Source: Patiria miniata
Taxonomy: Eukaryota > Echinodermata > Asteroidea > Valvatida > Asterinidae
Length of the DNA stretch: 64,000 bases
Assembly (NCBI RefSeq): GCF_015706575.1
Contig: NW_024037060.1
Coordinates: forward strand, 3,104,515 to 3,168,514
Direction: 5' to 3'
Part shown: one piece after another, positions 1 to 14,280 of the stretch
Numbering within the stretch: position 1 is the stretch's first letter
Layout of the letters: every line of letters begins with the position of its first letter
Program-made: the position numbers and the translations under genes
Notes under the pieces: generated by a model
Told to the model about the DNA's origin: nothing
The model's input: only the letters and a program-made list of their open reading frames with translations
Databases searched by the model: none

Positions 1-1474
1 CTTTAAAATCGGAGTACATTCGGGTGACTCTGACCACACCTCAGCTTTCTGGTAAGATTGGTTCTTATGGAAAAAGACACTTCCCAAGATTGGTTAACAG
101 TGTGCAGTGAATACAGTTTGAAGATTTTCTGTACCCTTCGTCTGAAATTTGTCAAACTCTGTGCTGGTTGTATTCGAACCGTTGAGCACAGTGCTACCCA
201 AAATAGGCACACATTGTCCACACAACACCTTTAAAAACTTGGGAGATGAACTATCTTAAAATCGTGCTTGAAAGATGAATGTTGATCTCTTCAAAATAAG
301 CCACAAAATAGGACAAAGTCGTAAATTGTGAAAATTAGATTTGAAAATATCTGTTGTCCTTATCAGTTTCCTTCAAATGAGGTGAACATCAGTTGAGAAG
401 CCAATATTGTTGCTGGGAAACAGGGAAAACAGTGCTAATTTCTAAAGAGTGTCATTTCTATGATTTTTAAGCCATTTCAAACAATTTTTGTGGGGGCAGA
501 ATAATCCAAATCCTGATTAGGCCAAAAGAAAAAAGTTCTGCTTCCGATTACGTGGCAGTTGAAAATAGGGTAGGTAGGTAGGGAATTCTTGTTTTTTTTG
601 CCAATTTTTTTTTTGTGTACGATCATATGGAGGCGTCTGTGTGTAATCAAGGGTAAAAGGTAGAAATTGATGGTTTTGGGTGGTTTTTCTCCTCATTTTT
701 CCCATCAAAAAAATGAGGGTAGGGGCTGTTAGAAAGGTTGCAAACCGGAAGCATAAGTTTTTTTTGGCTTAAGCAGTGATTTTTTTTGTCCAACAGGATC
801 AGTAGCACGGTTGAAGACCCCTTCTCTGTGATACCCTGAATACCTGTCTAATCCAGTCCGCCACTGCAAACAAGAAAAGAAAAAAAAAATCATTACTGAC
901 CTGTGAAGATATCTCTGAGGCTTGTATTGATTCCAGGAGAAGTGATGAGAGTTTTAGGAGGACGTGGTGGGGAGAAAAACACGTCTCGAGAACCTGTCCT
1001 ATCGAGCGTCTCAGCTCACAGGTGTCCGGGCGGTGTTTTATAGATCTCACGTCTCACTTGCCTCTGGTTCCGCAAGCGGCTGCCGATCAGCGGGTATGTC
1101 GGATGAGAAATCGTCCGTTTTTCCTCATGCTTGCCTCCATGTATTACCCCTTCCTTCCTTTCTTTTTTTCATCTTTCTGCAATATCGCTTCCCCACCCCC
1201 TCTCCTTCCACCTGCTCCAAGGGGTATATTGATTGAAGGAGAAGTGAAGGGATGCAGGGGGGATAGTCGTGCGTGTCTGAAGACCCGTTTTGTATCGGGG
1301 TCTCAAGCCCAGGTGTTTGGGCGATGCATTGATTCCTGTCTTGATCTGTCCGGAGGGGCGCGACGGCCGGTCTCCGTAAACCGTTGAGCCCACCTTGCCT
1401 GTAAGCTTACCTCCGAGCCTCCTCTTATGACATTTCACATTCCTTCACTTACTGAAATTTCTCTCAGATCCAGG

Positions 1475-1625
1475 CATGCAACTTTTCCTCGGATCAGTTG
1501 ATTTCCTTATTTTTCACTTCACACTTATGCCATTTAATTGAAAAAAAAAAATATATATGAAGTCTTGTAAAGCTTTGAATTTCCTCTTTTTTTACTGTAA
1601 CTTTCCAGTTGCATGTCTGCAAATT
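1475..1625. repeat. Degenerate dispersed repeat, copy 1 (CATGCAACT ends)
   Basis: This block starts with CATGCAACTTTTCCTC and ends with CCAGTTGCATG, so its ends are short inverted repeats (CATGCAACT/AGTTGCATG). A second copy with the same order of motifs lies at 17813-17956, inside a NACA intron. Both share the ends, an AT-rich middle and the word GAAGTCTTGT. No clear target-site duplication is seen. It is probably an old short DNA element; a LINE or SINE fragment is possible. Confidence 0.45.
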
Positions 1626-3825
1626 AGAGCATGACCAATCCATGTTGTCAAAAAGCTGGACTTTTTGTTGTTGATTCTGATGGTTTGATTTGTTTTACTT
1701 TGATGCAATTTAACAGCTATATGGATCACGATATGAAACGAAGCTAGAAACATGATTCAACTTCTAAGACTCTAGACATGTGAAGTATGTGACCTATATA
1801 GTATCTAATTGCATTTCTCTTGTGTGTTGGAAATTGATCATTCAGTGATGGTTAACAAAGGAGCTTGTAAAAAAAATGATCAAAATGATCGACCTTCTCA
1901 AAAAGAAGTCTGTTCATATGTTACTTTTTGATGATTTGATTTTTCTATAGGTTTTTTACTCGGCTCCCCCGTTTTATTGCTCCAAAGCTTTGAATATCTT
2001 TTGTTGAGCCTCATTCTGCCACATCTTCTGTTACCATGAAAACGGATCATCAGCAGCTCCATGTAACACTGCTCTGTAACACCCCCATCCCCCACCCCAC
2101 CCCTAGAAAAGTGCGATTGTCGTTACTCTGTCTGGATTTCTATTAAGCCTGTCTGGCCGGAACCGGCTTGAGCTAAAGTTTGTCATCTTTTCCCACCCAA
2201 ACAATTTCCTTGTGTTTTCCCCCTCAATTTATTGTTACATCCTATGCAGAAGTCCACACTTATTTGGGGGCTTTCTGACGATCGAGTTCCCATAATGCTT
2301 TCCCTGTAAGTTAGTTGTGCACTTGCCCAGATCTACACGGATCAGACGGATATTCCAATTTGACAAAATTAATATTGGAATTGATCGAGAATTGAGTATT
2401 AAGTTTCAGTTGATAGATTGAGATGTTATACCCCGACCGCCTTTTTTTGTTCTTCCCTTTTTGATGGTTAGAGGTTCATTGATTGTAATATACAGATTAA
2501 ATTTAGACTAGTTTGATGGGGGGGGGGGGCATAAGGGGCCGGGCCCCCCTGGCGAGCAACAGCTTCCCATCAGCAAAAAAATTATCTACAATTGTGTGTC
2601 CCCCCCCCCCCCAATGCCTGGAGCTGGCGATGGTGCGAGAGGTGTGTATTATAGTGTACAAATTTGTCTCTGAAACCTGTAGGGTTTTTTTTTTTTTTTT
2701 TTTAAGTATCCTTTAGAATAAATGTGATTTAATCTGAGGATAAGCTAATCTGTCAATCTGTGGTTCTTTTTTTTTTGGGGGGGGCAGAGTTCTAGGATTA
2801 CCTGCAGGTGAAGAGAAGTTGTTTCTTTTTCTTGTTCCGTTTCAGAAATGTTGAGGGGAAATATCAAAGGGATTTGGGTTGGACATTTTCAAAATTTTGC
2901 TGTATAATTGTACTTAAATTCTAAAGTTACATCTACCGATATCAACAGATAATCTGACATTGATCAGCCTTTAATTACCCTCCAGAAAGAATGTTGTTTC
3001 ATATCAAGACCTTGACATGCCATCGTGACTAGATAGGGCATAAATACTCTACGTTTCCGAGTGGCCCAAACAAGTGGCTTAGGAAACAGGAAAAGACAGA
3101 ACAGCGGGGATTTAGAGACTTAAGACGCGAGCTGGAAGAGAAAGAAGGGGAGAGAAAGCGAGAGATAATAGGGAGAGGACAGATTTGTCAATGAGAGTGG
3201 AAGGCTGGTGTAGCAAGAGGGAGCTCTGCGTGCCGTGGCTCCAGGGTGACGCATCGGCACCTGTCAGCGATCTTCTGTCACTTTCGGTCACCCAAGGGGG
3301 GCCTCGGCAACTTCCACAAGTCAACCTTGATGCAATATTTCCTGCTCACCTAGCGCTGAAATCCCACAGGGGGTGCGTTCGCACGCAATCACCCCCTCCT
3401 CTTCTGCACCACGACCAGGGTCCCAGTAACAGAGAAGATGATTGAGGAACACTGTCATATTGTTGTTTCCTTCCCCCCTTGTTACGGCCCCCCAGTAAAT
3501 GGGCCAGGCATCACCTGTGATCAAGGATCAATCCCAAAAGCCAGAAATTGGAAACAAGGCACAGCTCCGGGGATTTTTATGTCGAATCATCCTCCTGCAT
3601 CACTCGACTTTTCCAAGTGGAGATGAATAATCCTTCTTCACCTGTTCTCCAGTCACAGTGTCAGCTAAGCTTTTTTGTTCCCGTCTAGTCATGAAGAACA
3701 AATTGTTTGGTTGGGTTTTGGCAGATTAATTTGGTCAGCGTTTTGTTGGGAGCTGACTGGGAGCAAATGGTCAACAGTTGGGAATGAGGTCATTGGAGCT
3801 GGTCATCAGTTTAGACAGACTGGCC

Positions 3826-3848
3826 AACAGACAGACAGACAGACTTAC
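3826..3848. repeat. AGAC microsatellite
   Basis: Short uninterrupted run of the tetranucleotide CAGA/AGAC. Simple repeat, no further signal. Confidence 0.8.
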
Positions 3849-6800
3849 AGAGGAGAGGCAGACACTGAAAGGGATTACAAATAGGAAGACCAATTGGCAG
3901 TCAAAAGACTCTGCAGCTTGTAGTGAACAGCTAGACATCAATGTGATTGCCCACCTTCATCTCTTTATTTGTTCTCAGGGAGGATGCCTTGAGATCTGGT
4001 AGAAGGGTGTACCTCTTTTTTCAGCACCTGTTCACAGCAATCATACCTCCCTCTATTCATAAAAAAATACAGGGGTGGGCATATTCCTTGTCCCACCCAG
4101 ACCTTCAGAGCATCAGTACCTTTAAGGCCACACGAGTCAAATGAGGGCTCACATGACTGGGCACCAAACATATAAGCAATCCCAGGCATCTACAGCATTT
4201 TCAAACTACAAATTCCATATTGACTTCACCACCTGGAGACTTTTGAAACCCCTAGCTCTGGCACACTTTGTGGGATCATGGTTTGCTTCAGGATACCAAA
4301 TCCTGCCATTGGAGGCCCAAGTTTAAAGGTTTTTCTTTCATTGATTCTGAGCTGCAAACCTAACCCAGAGACAAAGCTGGTGTTTTGACAACCCCCTAAT
4401 TCCTGGCAACCAATTCGCAAAAACCCAGATCTGCATTGGCGCACAAAGGAGAAATGATCGATGCAGAACGGCCTTTACTTATAGCACCACTTTATAATGT
4501 TGTATTGTCTAAAAGCAGGACCATCCTATTGTAACTTTTAGAATACGAGGTCACTGCCCTAAGACACCTTGTTTGAGTAACCAGATTCCTTTTATATAAC
4601 CCAAAGCAACCCCTGTGCAGTCCCCCTTCCCCCCTCTAACCCTTTAACGTCCCATTTCATCCTACAATTACATGTATCCTTGTGCTTTACAAGCAGATCA
4701 AGTTAATCAGCCTGCCCTAGCCCCGGCAGAATGATTTGCAAAGACACTCATTAAACCACCTGCGACGAGCCATCAGATAGGGGAACCGTACAATTACAGT
4801 GCCAAACCGGCCTCTTCATCACCTTACAATCGCAGGTAAGACCCCCTTCCCCTGAAGGATCATGTCAGCAAAAAGGTCACGTCAGTACCTCCCCCTTACA
4901 ACACGTCCTCAGTGATAAATCCCCCTCCCCTTTCCTCAAATCCACCTGTTGTGCCCATCAATTGGGGGACTCTCTAAAAGGAGGAGACAAATTTTTCTGT
5001 TCCTCCACAACTTTGGATATCCATAATGAGCCAATGTCAGTCGGGATTAGTTTAAGACGGATGAGAGGATAGGAACAGGGCTTGTAGTAGGGGGGTAAGA
5101 AGGGGGGATTCAGGGGGTACCGGATATGAGGATGCTTCAGTTAGCTCAGGGAGACTGGAATAGCTTGCCAAGAAGGAGGGGGGGGGGGGTGGTACAGGGG
5201 GAACATCAAACATGTCGGAGTGCCTACTGACAGACTTCTAGAAGCACTGATTAGAATCTTGGGATTAGAGGGCTTAAGGTTACTAATTATTACCCTCATG
5301 GCGGGGTCAGGAACAGGCTTGTGTTGATGGCCCCGGCTCGATTTGCAGACAAACAGTAAACAAGAGCTTGTTCTGTCACAAGCTTCAAGAAGAGGAGCTT
5401 TGTGTCGCATGTAGAAAGTGGACTTGACCCTCACTGCTTCGATGTCTTGGGTTGTTTTATAGAGTTACTTTGTGCAGTATTTACTGAGAAGTTTTGGCTG
5501 GGTAAATATTCATAAATCATCAGCATCATTATTAGTCTGTGCATATTATCCGGCCTAATCACAGTGTTGTAGTCGAGTCAATCGCAAGTCCTCCAGTCAC
5601 AAGCTATTCAAACAAACAGTGACAAAGGCACAACTTTGACATCGTTCATCCCCTGTTACTTGTGACCAGGCTTGAGAAAGGACTTACAAGTGATGTACCT
5701 CTGACCAGTGACCAGACTTGTGATTTACTTGTGGCCAGAATTGTGGTGGACTCAACTACAAGGCTGTTAAATTTAACCCTGAACAAAACAAACCCTGATG
5801 ACATGGGATTCAACTTTGGAATTCCAGCAATGATGGTAGAAAATTTTTGAAAAAGGAGAGGCAAACGTATTAAAGACACGAGACAAAGGCCTGTTTTGTG
5901 GAAACAAATGGTTTGAACAAACTCTTATCAAAGTTGAACATACACTTCTTCATACCCACTTGGAGGCGGGGTCTCAGCTCCGAAGCATAACAGATCTAGC
6001 ATAGGGCTGTCTGCTTCAAAGCCTGTGAATGCTTTCTTAGTAATCTAAAGGTCCTCTGAATCAAGAGTGCCGGTACGGTTGTTGAGGTGCCACAAACTCT
6101 TACAAGTGCTTTGTATTTTGTTTGTTGTTTTTTTTCCCAGAGAAACAAAACCATAAAACATCCTCCTTTTAAAAAGCAATCAAAAATATTTTTTTGATCC
6201 AGATACTAATGATGCGTTCCCACATTGTCGTAGCTTGATAAATATAGTACATGTTTTCTGTATTCTTTGTCATCAGGCATGTGTATTTTCTCGTCCATTC
6301 TTATGTAGTTTGGAAGATGCAGAACAGTGGAATTGTTCGGGGGTTCTGGACTAGTGCACAAGTTTCTCCTTCAACTGCGACAAAAAGAGAGAGATACACC
6401 AGACACTTACAAGCAATCACTGCTGTCTACCTGGTGCCTATTTGAAGCTGCTGTGGCTGTATGTACGTGGTATGTAACTCCTGCAAACAAACACAAACAC
6501 AAATTCTTATATATGAACAAAGAAATTGATGAAATTGGGGAACTCCCAACAGAGTATAGGGCTGGATACGGAATTTTGGAGGTTGCAGGTTAAAACCTAG
6601 CCTATGGAATAGCTGCTTGTAAAGCAAGCGTCTATGATATACGTGCAGATTTGGCAATTAATTATGCTAAACAAGACTGGGTCTTGACCTCAAGATTCTG
6701 ACCATTCAGCGGGCGCCTTCTATCGCTCTTCCGTAACCCGTTGTTGTATTACAAAAACTTGGCAGCCAATTGACCAATCTACAGCTTATAGGCTGAATTT

Positions 6801-9800
6801 CTGCTCGAAAGGTCGTTGCGATTTCTAAAGTCCACTCTGATTGGCTGGCACACAGAGTCACATAAAATGTGCGTGCTGACGTTGTTGCTGAGCTTACAGG
6901 CTCCGTTGATCAACGTTGAACAACGGATGATACTGAAGACTAGTTCTAATCCGTTCAGGTCAATTTCTTTGTTCAGTCTCCAAATCGAAATTTCATGAAG
7001 TTTGAATATTTGATATTCGGAAAGTTTGTTTCCCCACAAGCTAATGTTTTCCCAAGCAAACCAAATGATAGCCTAGAACTATTTCTGTTTCCTTTTTTGC
7101 TGATTCAGTCACTTGTTTTGTGACTCTAGAAGTACAATTATCTTTAAAAAGTTTGGATTAAAAAATGGGAGAATAAAACAAGTCCTTTCACCACTTCACC
7201 TACCTGTAAAAAGGGCAGATTATGACTTTTGTGAGTTCTCGGGTTCACACCCTGATTTTGAATCTTAAAATCAACTCGAAGCAGCCTGACATTTTGTAAT
7301 TACTCAAAATTGGCTAATTCCAAAGTCTGGGGTAAAACTGAGGATGATATTGATGGGTTATTTAAAGATGCTTGCGAGTCGTTTGGGCGGTGTCGAGCTA
7401 TCGTCAATTTAAATTGCACTGATTACAGATGCACCTTACACAGTCACTTAACACCCCCCCCCCCCTCCGCATCATCTCAGGTAACCTGCACTTCCCTTAA
7501 TTGCCCTTAATCCTTTAATCGCTCAGAGCAGTGGCAAGGGAGGGAATTCCTGAAGTGGGTCTTCCTTCCTGCGCTGTTTCCTATTATCCTCCGTCTGCAT
7601 CTGATCACGGAGAGAGAGAGGCAACTGATGCATCTTGCACTTTTCTCCTTCCCCCCCCCCCCCCCCGTCCATGTTCCTCGGAGCAAGTAACCTGCAGCGG
7701 AGTTGCGGAGTTTCCCGTAGGGAGCAGGACCGAGGAGGAAGTACGATTCACCACTGTAATGAGACCTGAGTGTCCCACCGTCCAACACACCCTGATAGCT
7801 GCCACATTGTCTGCTGTCAGCAACCAGTTAACCAAACCTTTCCTCCCTAAGGAGCCGTTTCACCTCCGTTATGACATCATCAAGGTGGTCCCTCTCTTGC
7901 CCGATACGTCGTCCCTCCCCCTATGACATAGAGGGCGCAACTTTTATTCCCATCCCCAGCGGCAGCGAGAAACCATCCCAGCCGATCTCAACGTGAGTCA
8001 GCATGTGAACTTTTCCCCCACCCCCTTCTGATATTTCCCCCTCCCCCAGTTTTCTGTGAATGCTTATTTTTAGGTGTTGGGAAAAGAGGAGGTGGGAGGG
8101 GGGTCACGGGGGGAACAGCAGATAGCAATCGTCTTGGTCAAAACTCAGACAGTTGACGGAGTAGGGATTTAGGAAAAGGGCAGGCCTGCCTTCAGCCCGT
8201 CTGTCAATACTTGAATGTTGGTGAATGTAATTAGGTCCCCGTTAGAGTGCCACAGGATGATTAAAGCGTGGTAAGCATTACCGTATTCCGCTCGGATAAG
8301 CAAACACTAGCACCAAGAGGGAAGATGATAGTTATTTGATTTCTCGCTCACCCCTCGCGAGAGTGCCACGTATTGAAGGGTGGGGGTACTGAGACGCCCC
8401 TCTGAAAAGTTGAGCCTGAGCCGTCCCAAAGGAGTTGAGCAGGGCATGGAATTTGGACAGTTGGCCTACATAGGACCAGGGCTCACTGTCTGCAAAAGCT
8501 CGGAAAGGGACTATGCCTATAATGCTGAAAGCTTAAAAGAATTGTCAACCAACAATTCCGCTAAGTTAGTCCTCACAAGTTCTTTAATATAACTTTAAAA
8601 AGTTAGATGTCCTGCCGGCGTTTCGAACGTGGCAGGTCACTTACAAAAAGGCCTTTATACATTTGTACATTTCAGGTCAATCCAGTCAGTAAGCATGCAC
8701 TTTATTTTTCAATTTGTTTTTTATTATTACGCTTGTTTATAGTCTGTAATCTTCAGATAGAATTTGATTCGATTCCCAGTCCAACTTTTTGACAGTTTTC
8801 CAGTACTGACCGTATCAAATGCACTTTTTATTTTGAAATAAAGAAATATTTTACAGTGAATCATGGGTCATTTTTATCATTCACTCTGGCTGAAGTATAA
8901 TACAAAATGTCACTTGATGTGTAATGTTTCTAACAAAATTGTTTAGCGTTGAATAAAAAAATGGACTTGACTTCATGATAGAAACATGGGTTGATTATAA
9001 TTCTTTTAAAAAAAGGGCATGGGGAGGGGATATAGGGGTACAGGCCTCCAGCTAGGGGGGAGTAGGACGCCCCTCCCCTTACCACTGTGAAACGTTTGCA
9101 ACATTTTCTTTCTGTCCATCTATTTGTAGCATAATAAATATACCACATTAATCAAAGTTGATATTGATAATGAGGTCTTGAAATCATGTCCGGGTTCTTT
9201 CATGATGATTACCTAAACTACAGACAATGTTTCAGATTTCCTTTTCAAGGTTCCGTGTTAACAAAGTAAAGGGAAAGAAGGCGGAGCTCATACAACAACG
9301 GAAAGAACATTGCAAAACTCGGCCAGCTGTGAGACATAACATCCCCTCCGCCTCAACATTGCAGTATTTTGACCATTTGGGGGATTTATTATTTTTTAAA
9401 GATTTTTCTGAAATTAAGTAATAGTGACCGTATTGACGTTAAAAAAAGCCACCTTTGAGTGGCCAATCGATTTTCTGGTTCTCATCCTTGGTATAAGTAT
9501 TTCCAATGTTCGGTACCCCTAGTGCGTCATTTGGATTCACCCCTGGTCGTACCAGGCAGTTGTCCGTAATAATTATGTTGCCAAGCTCCGTAACAGACAT
9601 TTTACAAAAGAAAGGCAACTTTGTAGGCCTAATGATTCTCCTTTTTCAAATCTTTTTCACGAACAGATAAACATTATTAAGTTGTTAATACATGTTGGTT
9701 CAATCGATACGGTTTCATATGAAGCCTTGTTCAACTGGTCAGGAATAAAACCAAGTACTCTCCAAATCGACGACAGGGTTGAAAACCGATTCCGGTGAAC

Positions 9801-10129
9801 TTTCTCTTCCTATGAGAACACTGTTGCACAGGCTAAACCCAACTCACAGTTCGGCAAATCTTTCACTTGTCCCGTCTGGAGACTAAGTTCTAAACTGGAG
9901 GCGACACCTACACGTATTGAATCATTCCAGAAATCTGTCTGACATTTTGACACCGAAGTTTTTTAGTAAACGCCCAGCGAATGTACTTTCACCCTTCACA
10001 AAAAATTACACCTCGTTTTGACCTCATCGTCGGCCCCCCCCCCTTCTCCGTTTTTCTCTCTTCCCAACGGTACATTCGCGTCCCCAGCCGCAACTACAGC
10101 CGACGAAAAAAATGTGCGTCACCCGGCTT

Positions 10130-10300
10130 TATATAAAAAGTCCCAAGAGTTTTCAAAATGGACCTTTGCAAAGCTTTAGCGGGCTTGGGTCAAATTAGGC
10201 GGGGGATTTAAAGGATTTAGCAATCACCGCGCCGATTGGCAAGGGAAAAGTTGGCGCGGATTACCTGACCGTAAATGAATTTACGAGTCTCTAATTGGCC
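10130..10300. promoter_or_regulatory. Promoter-like block: TATA box, E2F-like and CCAAT motifs
   Basis: A strong TATA match (TATATAAAAG) lies at 10130-10139. Downstream is a CpG-richer stretch with an E2F-like TTGGCGCG at 10251-10258 and two inverted CCAAT boxes (ATTGG) at 10235-10239 and 10294-10298. The mix resembles a cell-cycle gene promoter (known: E2F and CCAAT/NF-Y sites co-occur in such promoters). No recognisable coding exon follows on either side within the window, so the gene served, the direction and even the activity are unknown. Confidence 0.3.
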
Positions 10301-10641
10301 GCGACCAAACTGGATTAGCGTTGATGCCCATGTCGCGTTTGTGAAGGTGTGTTCCGTAATCGGGCAGTGATAATATTGATGAATGCACGCAGTCAACTTG
10401 GGAATTGACGCATTTAGTTTGAAAGGGAAAACACCCCGAAATCTCCCCCATCTTCTTTCTCGGGAAGATAACCCCGTTTTGACAGTGGTTACAAGCAGTG
10501 AGTTTGCTGCCGTTATGGAGCAGGTGGAACGTCTTGCCGTGTTGATGAGGTGTATACACGCAACAAGTGCACGTTATTACGCCCTGGACGAAACATTGTC
10601 CGTGATGTAACTCGCTAACTTTAAGACTGAGCAAAGCCAGG

Positions 10642-10790
10642 GGCGGATCCAGGTTTGGCTCAAGATAGGGTTTAGCTGTCGGGGGGGGGGGGGGGTATAG
10701 CAGGCATGTGCTAGTTTTTTCTGCATGATGTTCCGTTTTTGCGTCCGGGGTGGGGTGGGGGTGGACCCTCCACCGTAATCCGCCAGTTAT
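10642..10790. mobile_element. Possible short hAT-type element with G tract
   Basis: The left end reads CAGGGGCGGATCCAGG and the right end contains GTAATCCGCCAG, a rough inverted match (GGCGGAT/ATCCGCC). Such GGCGGATCCAG ends recur in short non-autonomous hAT elements. A poly(G) tract sits inside, as in the better copies at 30320-30631 and 63593-63985. No target duplication was found, so the right boundary is uncertain. Confidence 0.35.
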
Positions 10791-13165
10791 TCAGGAGTCG
10801 GCCATATCAAATTGAAAGTGAGGTATACTCTTCAGTTTTTGGAACTTGCGAGTGAATATGAAAGCAATGAACTAGAAGTTCATTACAAATTAATACCAGT
10901 CTGCTGTGATGAATAATTTAAAAATTGTGATTAAACATACCCTAATGTTTGGAGCCATATTAAAAAGAAGTGAGGCTTGGAACGCACTCCAATCATGAAA
11001 TAGTCTCTTCCCATTCAACTGTTAACAATTTATACAATTGATTCAGGAACACGATCGAAAATGTCGTGTTTGTGAATAAAGTCTATAACGAAACCTTGGG
11101 CAAGCCTGTTTTTTGGTAATTTTTCGAATGAATGATGTGTTATAATAATTATAGAAACTAAATATTTTACAATTTTTTACAGTTTTGAGCAAGCGAAATC
11201 CATCCATCAACCCACTTTGAGGTTTTAAAATCACAAAAAAGCTTGCCATAAATGGTTTGTTGATATCATTCACATCGTGACATAATAGAGTGACATAATT
11301 TGCTATTTTGAAACTACGATCATTTGTTTTATTGTCTATACCTTTTCTCACAATCTCGGTTAATTAGCCACAACTACTGTACCATGTTTCCCCAGCACTA
11401 TCGGCGGATCAAGATAACCATCGAGTATGCCGTAATGGCCTCCTCAAAATCATACCAAATTTGGGCTTTGGGCTGCATGCGACAACATAAAACATGTACT
11501 TCCTGCCTCGTGTGAGCAGACAATAGGATGATGCCATCGAAATGAAACAATCGATTATGTACCTGGCGGCGCGCGGTTTTTACGCCGGATGAAATTTGGG
11601 TGCATTTTCCCGTCTGCCGGTCCATCATACTTGAGAGGTATTTTGTATAGAACCTCGGTTATTCTGTTAATTCCCGCCCCAATTCTCCCCTGTTTGGTTT
11701 TTTTCTTCTGTGTACATTTTTCTTTCACCAAATGCTACTTAAATATCATAGACTTAACGGTTCAATTTGCAGGGGAAAAGGCTCATTTTCTTGGGGGTAT
11801 ACCCAATCGGTTTTCAACAATAAAAAGCTCCTGTTTGCCTTTCCCAAAATTCTGAACCTGGGGATGTTGCGAAATTACACCTTTGGACCAAAAGTCCCGT
11901 TGTTACCAAAATGTCCCGATAATCGGTGCCTCAGAAATGTTTTGCAATCCAAAACTCCTGGTTTAGCCCCTCTTCTGAAAAAAAAGTTCGTTATGATACA
12001 AGTGGGGACTGAATGGAACACACTAAAAAAAATCCTACAATATAAATTCTCAAACTCTATTAAAACTGCCTGTAAGATTCGCAGTTATCTCAAAACAAAG
12101 AAGAAAAGCCCGGAACATTGAAACTTATGACCGAACGCGTCACACTATGTCACTGAAGAGGAAACGAACATCAATGTTATTTCAAAACTTCGTGTTTCCA
12201 TGGCTATGATTTGTTGAAGGCCGTTATATCGCGTGGGCCCTGCCATATTTGGCAAGGCCTATGGATGGAACTGTAGGAAGGAAGAACCACCGATCGGAAA
12301 GTATTGTGTCGCTTTCTTTTTTGGGGCCAGATGAAAATAGTCTGATCGGGTCCAATTGTCAGGTGATGGGGTCTGAGGATGACTCATTCCCTTCTATTTC
12401 GAACTGACCGCAAATTGTAATCCAGACGATGAGATAATATTATCATCTCGGTCATTTTGTATTTCAGTTTCGACGCCTGCCTCGTTGCAAACATTACAAC
12501 CAATGCACTCTAGATGCATAATTAAGTAAGGACAACAGTAGTTTCTAGAGTCATGATGTAAATATTATGGTCTGCAACGACAAATTACGTGAAGTTGTGT
12601 GTTTGTCCTCATTTTAAACTAATGACACCCCCGACAGAAATTGTGCCCCGCCCCTCAGTATCTATACAAGTGCCACTTAACCCGTGGGTCCCTTGAATTG
12701 AGTTAAAACCATTTTGACGGTAGTGGGCTGAACACCTTCCCAATTTCAAAACCAAGCACTGTGGTTGACTGGCTTTTATTATTTTTAACGCATAATTCAG
12801 ATACCTCTGTAGAGAATTTGCCACTTTAAGTTGTGTGTGGCTCCTCAGACAGTCAAATTGGATGATTTGAATCAGAATCAGTTTTTAAATTTATTTTAAT
12901 AAAATCATTTAATCATCATGTATTTGGTCAATTTGATTTCAAAGATACCATTGAGCATTCATGAAAAAAGTGTCATTCGATCTTTCGTCAGTTGCAGCTC
13001 GAGACCCGACCACAGACCCGCCCGTGTTTTACCCCTCCCACCAAGCACAGCCTCATCCCCGCTCGTAAAGTTGAATAAATCCTCGTACACTGATCTCAGA
13101 CGTCTCACCTTGAAACTTTCATTTCCAACAAGTTCACGACCGGCTTATGTTACACACAGTCTCCG

Positions 13166-13735
13166 CTATAAAACACGTGTGCAACAACTTTCGGTTAAAG
13201 TGTGTTTTTCTCTATACGGAGGTGAAAGTTCCGGTGACAGAAATAGCAACTGAGTCATTTCGGCCGTGTCCTGATGCCCATCCTCAAAGTCTCTGTTTAT
13301 GGAATAACCATTATTTTGGCACCATGACAGTGCTTGGGGTGTGTATCCGTGGTTCGACTCGAAGTCACCTGTGATAGAATGCACGGATGTGGGCCCTCGT
13401 TTAGAATCGGATGCTGCTCCAGATAAGACCGTTCCAGGGGTTTCCCCAAGCTTGATGTGAATGGTGGTATTGTTGTATTCCTGATGCAATTCCTTTCTTT
13501 CCCCGATTGGGGAACATTTTGGATGTTTTCTTACGCGAATGAGCCAGTACGTATATATTCTGCAAGATAATAACCTCGCTTCTGTACAGATATGTGGCAA
13601 TTCTGTGAGCGAATCCCTGTGCAAAAATAAAAGAATCAATATATAAAAACCAAAACGTGTCCTGGTTTGAAAATCACTCTTAATTGCTGTGTTACGTGAG
13701 CGAATCATCGCATCACCGTTCAGTTTTTTTCCCAA
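13166..13735 (-). other. 189-codon open frame, unrecognised
   Basis: This is one of the longest uninterrupted frames in the window. The protein has no domain, membrane segment or signal I recognise, and I see no convincing splice sites continuing it. A near-repeat is visible inside it (GDFESNHGYTPQ and later NRDFEDGHQDTA). It may be chance, a single-exon orphan gene or part of an untranslated transcript. I would not annotate it as a gene without expression data. Confidence 0.12.
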
Positions 13736-14026
13736 CAGCCAAGCCCATCAAAGTTCAATGAAATTGCCGATTCAACCTCAAACTTTCGACATCAAACTTT
13801 CACGGATAAACCATGACGTCACAAAATCACAACGGATTTGCCCTGAGAACACAAGGAAGTGTTTCATATTATCTGAAGTTTCAAATTTCGTTCTCCAACG
13901 ATAACGGTACGTAATGCGTAAAATTGCGCAACAAGCATGATATCGGAGAGAAACAAAAAATGTGGGTGGAACTATGTCCTAATAAGGTTATTTCAATATC
14001 GAATAGTACCGGTATACGTGCACAAT

Positions 14027-14280
14027 ATTTTGACCACAAAACACTTCCGTCGGGGAAAAACTTGGTAAACGTACTTTTTTGAGGAAACAGTGAAAAATTG
14101 TTCGTTTCCAACAATAACACCACTCAAAATCCAAAGGAGAATGTTCAAAACCTAACCTGTTGAACTCTCAGCTTAGTGGATAGCACACTTTAAACTTTTT
14201 GAGGAAACTGTGAAAAAACCACGATTTGTTTTGACCACGAAACCCGATTTTGTCCGGGAAAAAAACTTGCTCAACGTACA
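14027..14280. repeat. Local duplication of about 90 bp
   Basis: Two blocks, about 14030-14100 and 14190-14280, share GAGGAAACxGTGAAAAA, TTTTGACCAC and a GGGAAAAACTTG-CAACGTAC series with several changes. The two copies lie in direct orientation with the order of motifs partly permuted. This looks like an old local duplication; no coding signal is seen. Confidence 0.4.

Noticed and set aside
7531-7926. 131-codon + strand frame with a poly-Pro stretch
   Set aside because: It is kept open by a poly(C) tract, has an overlapping antisense frame of similar length and shows no domain or splice context.
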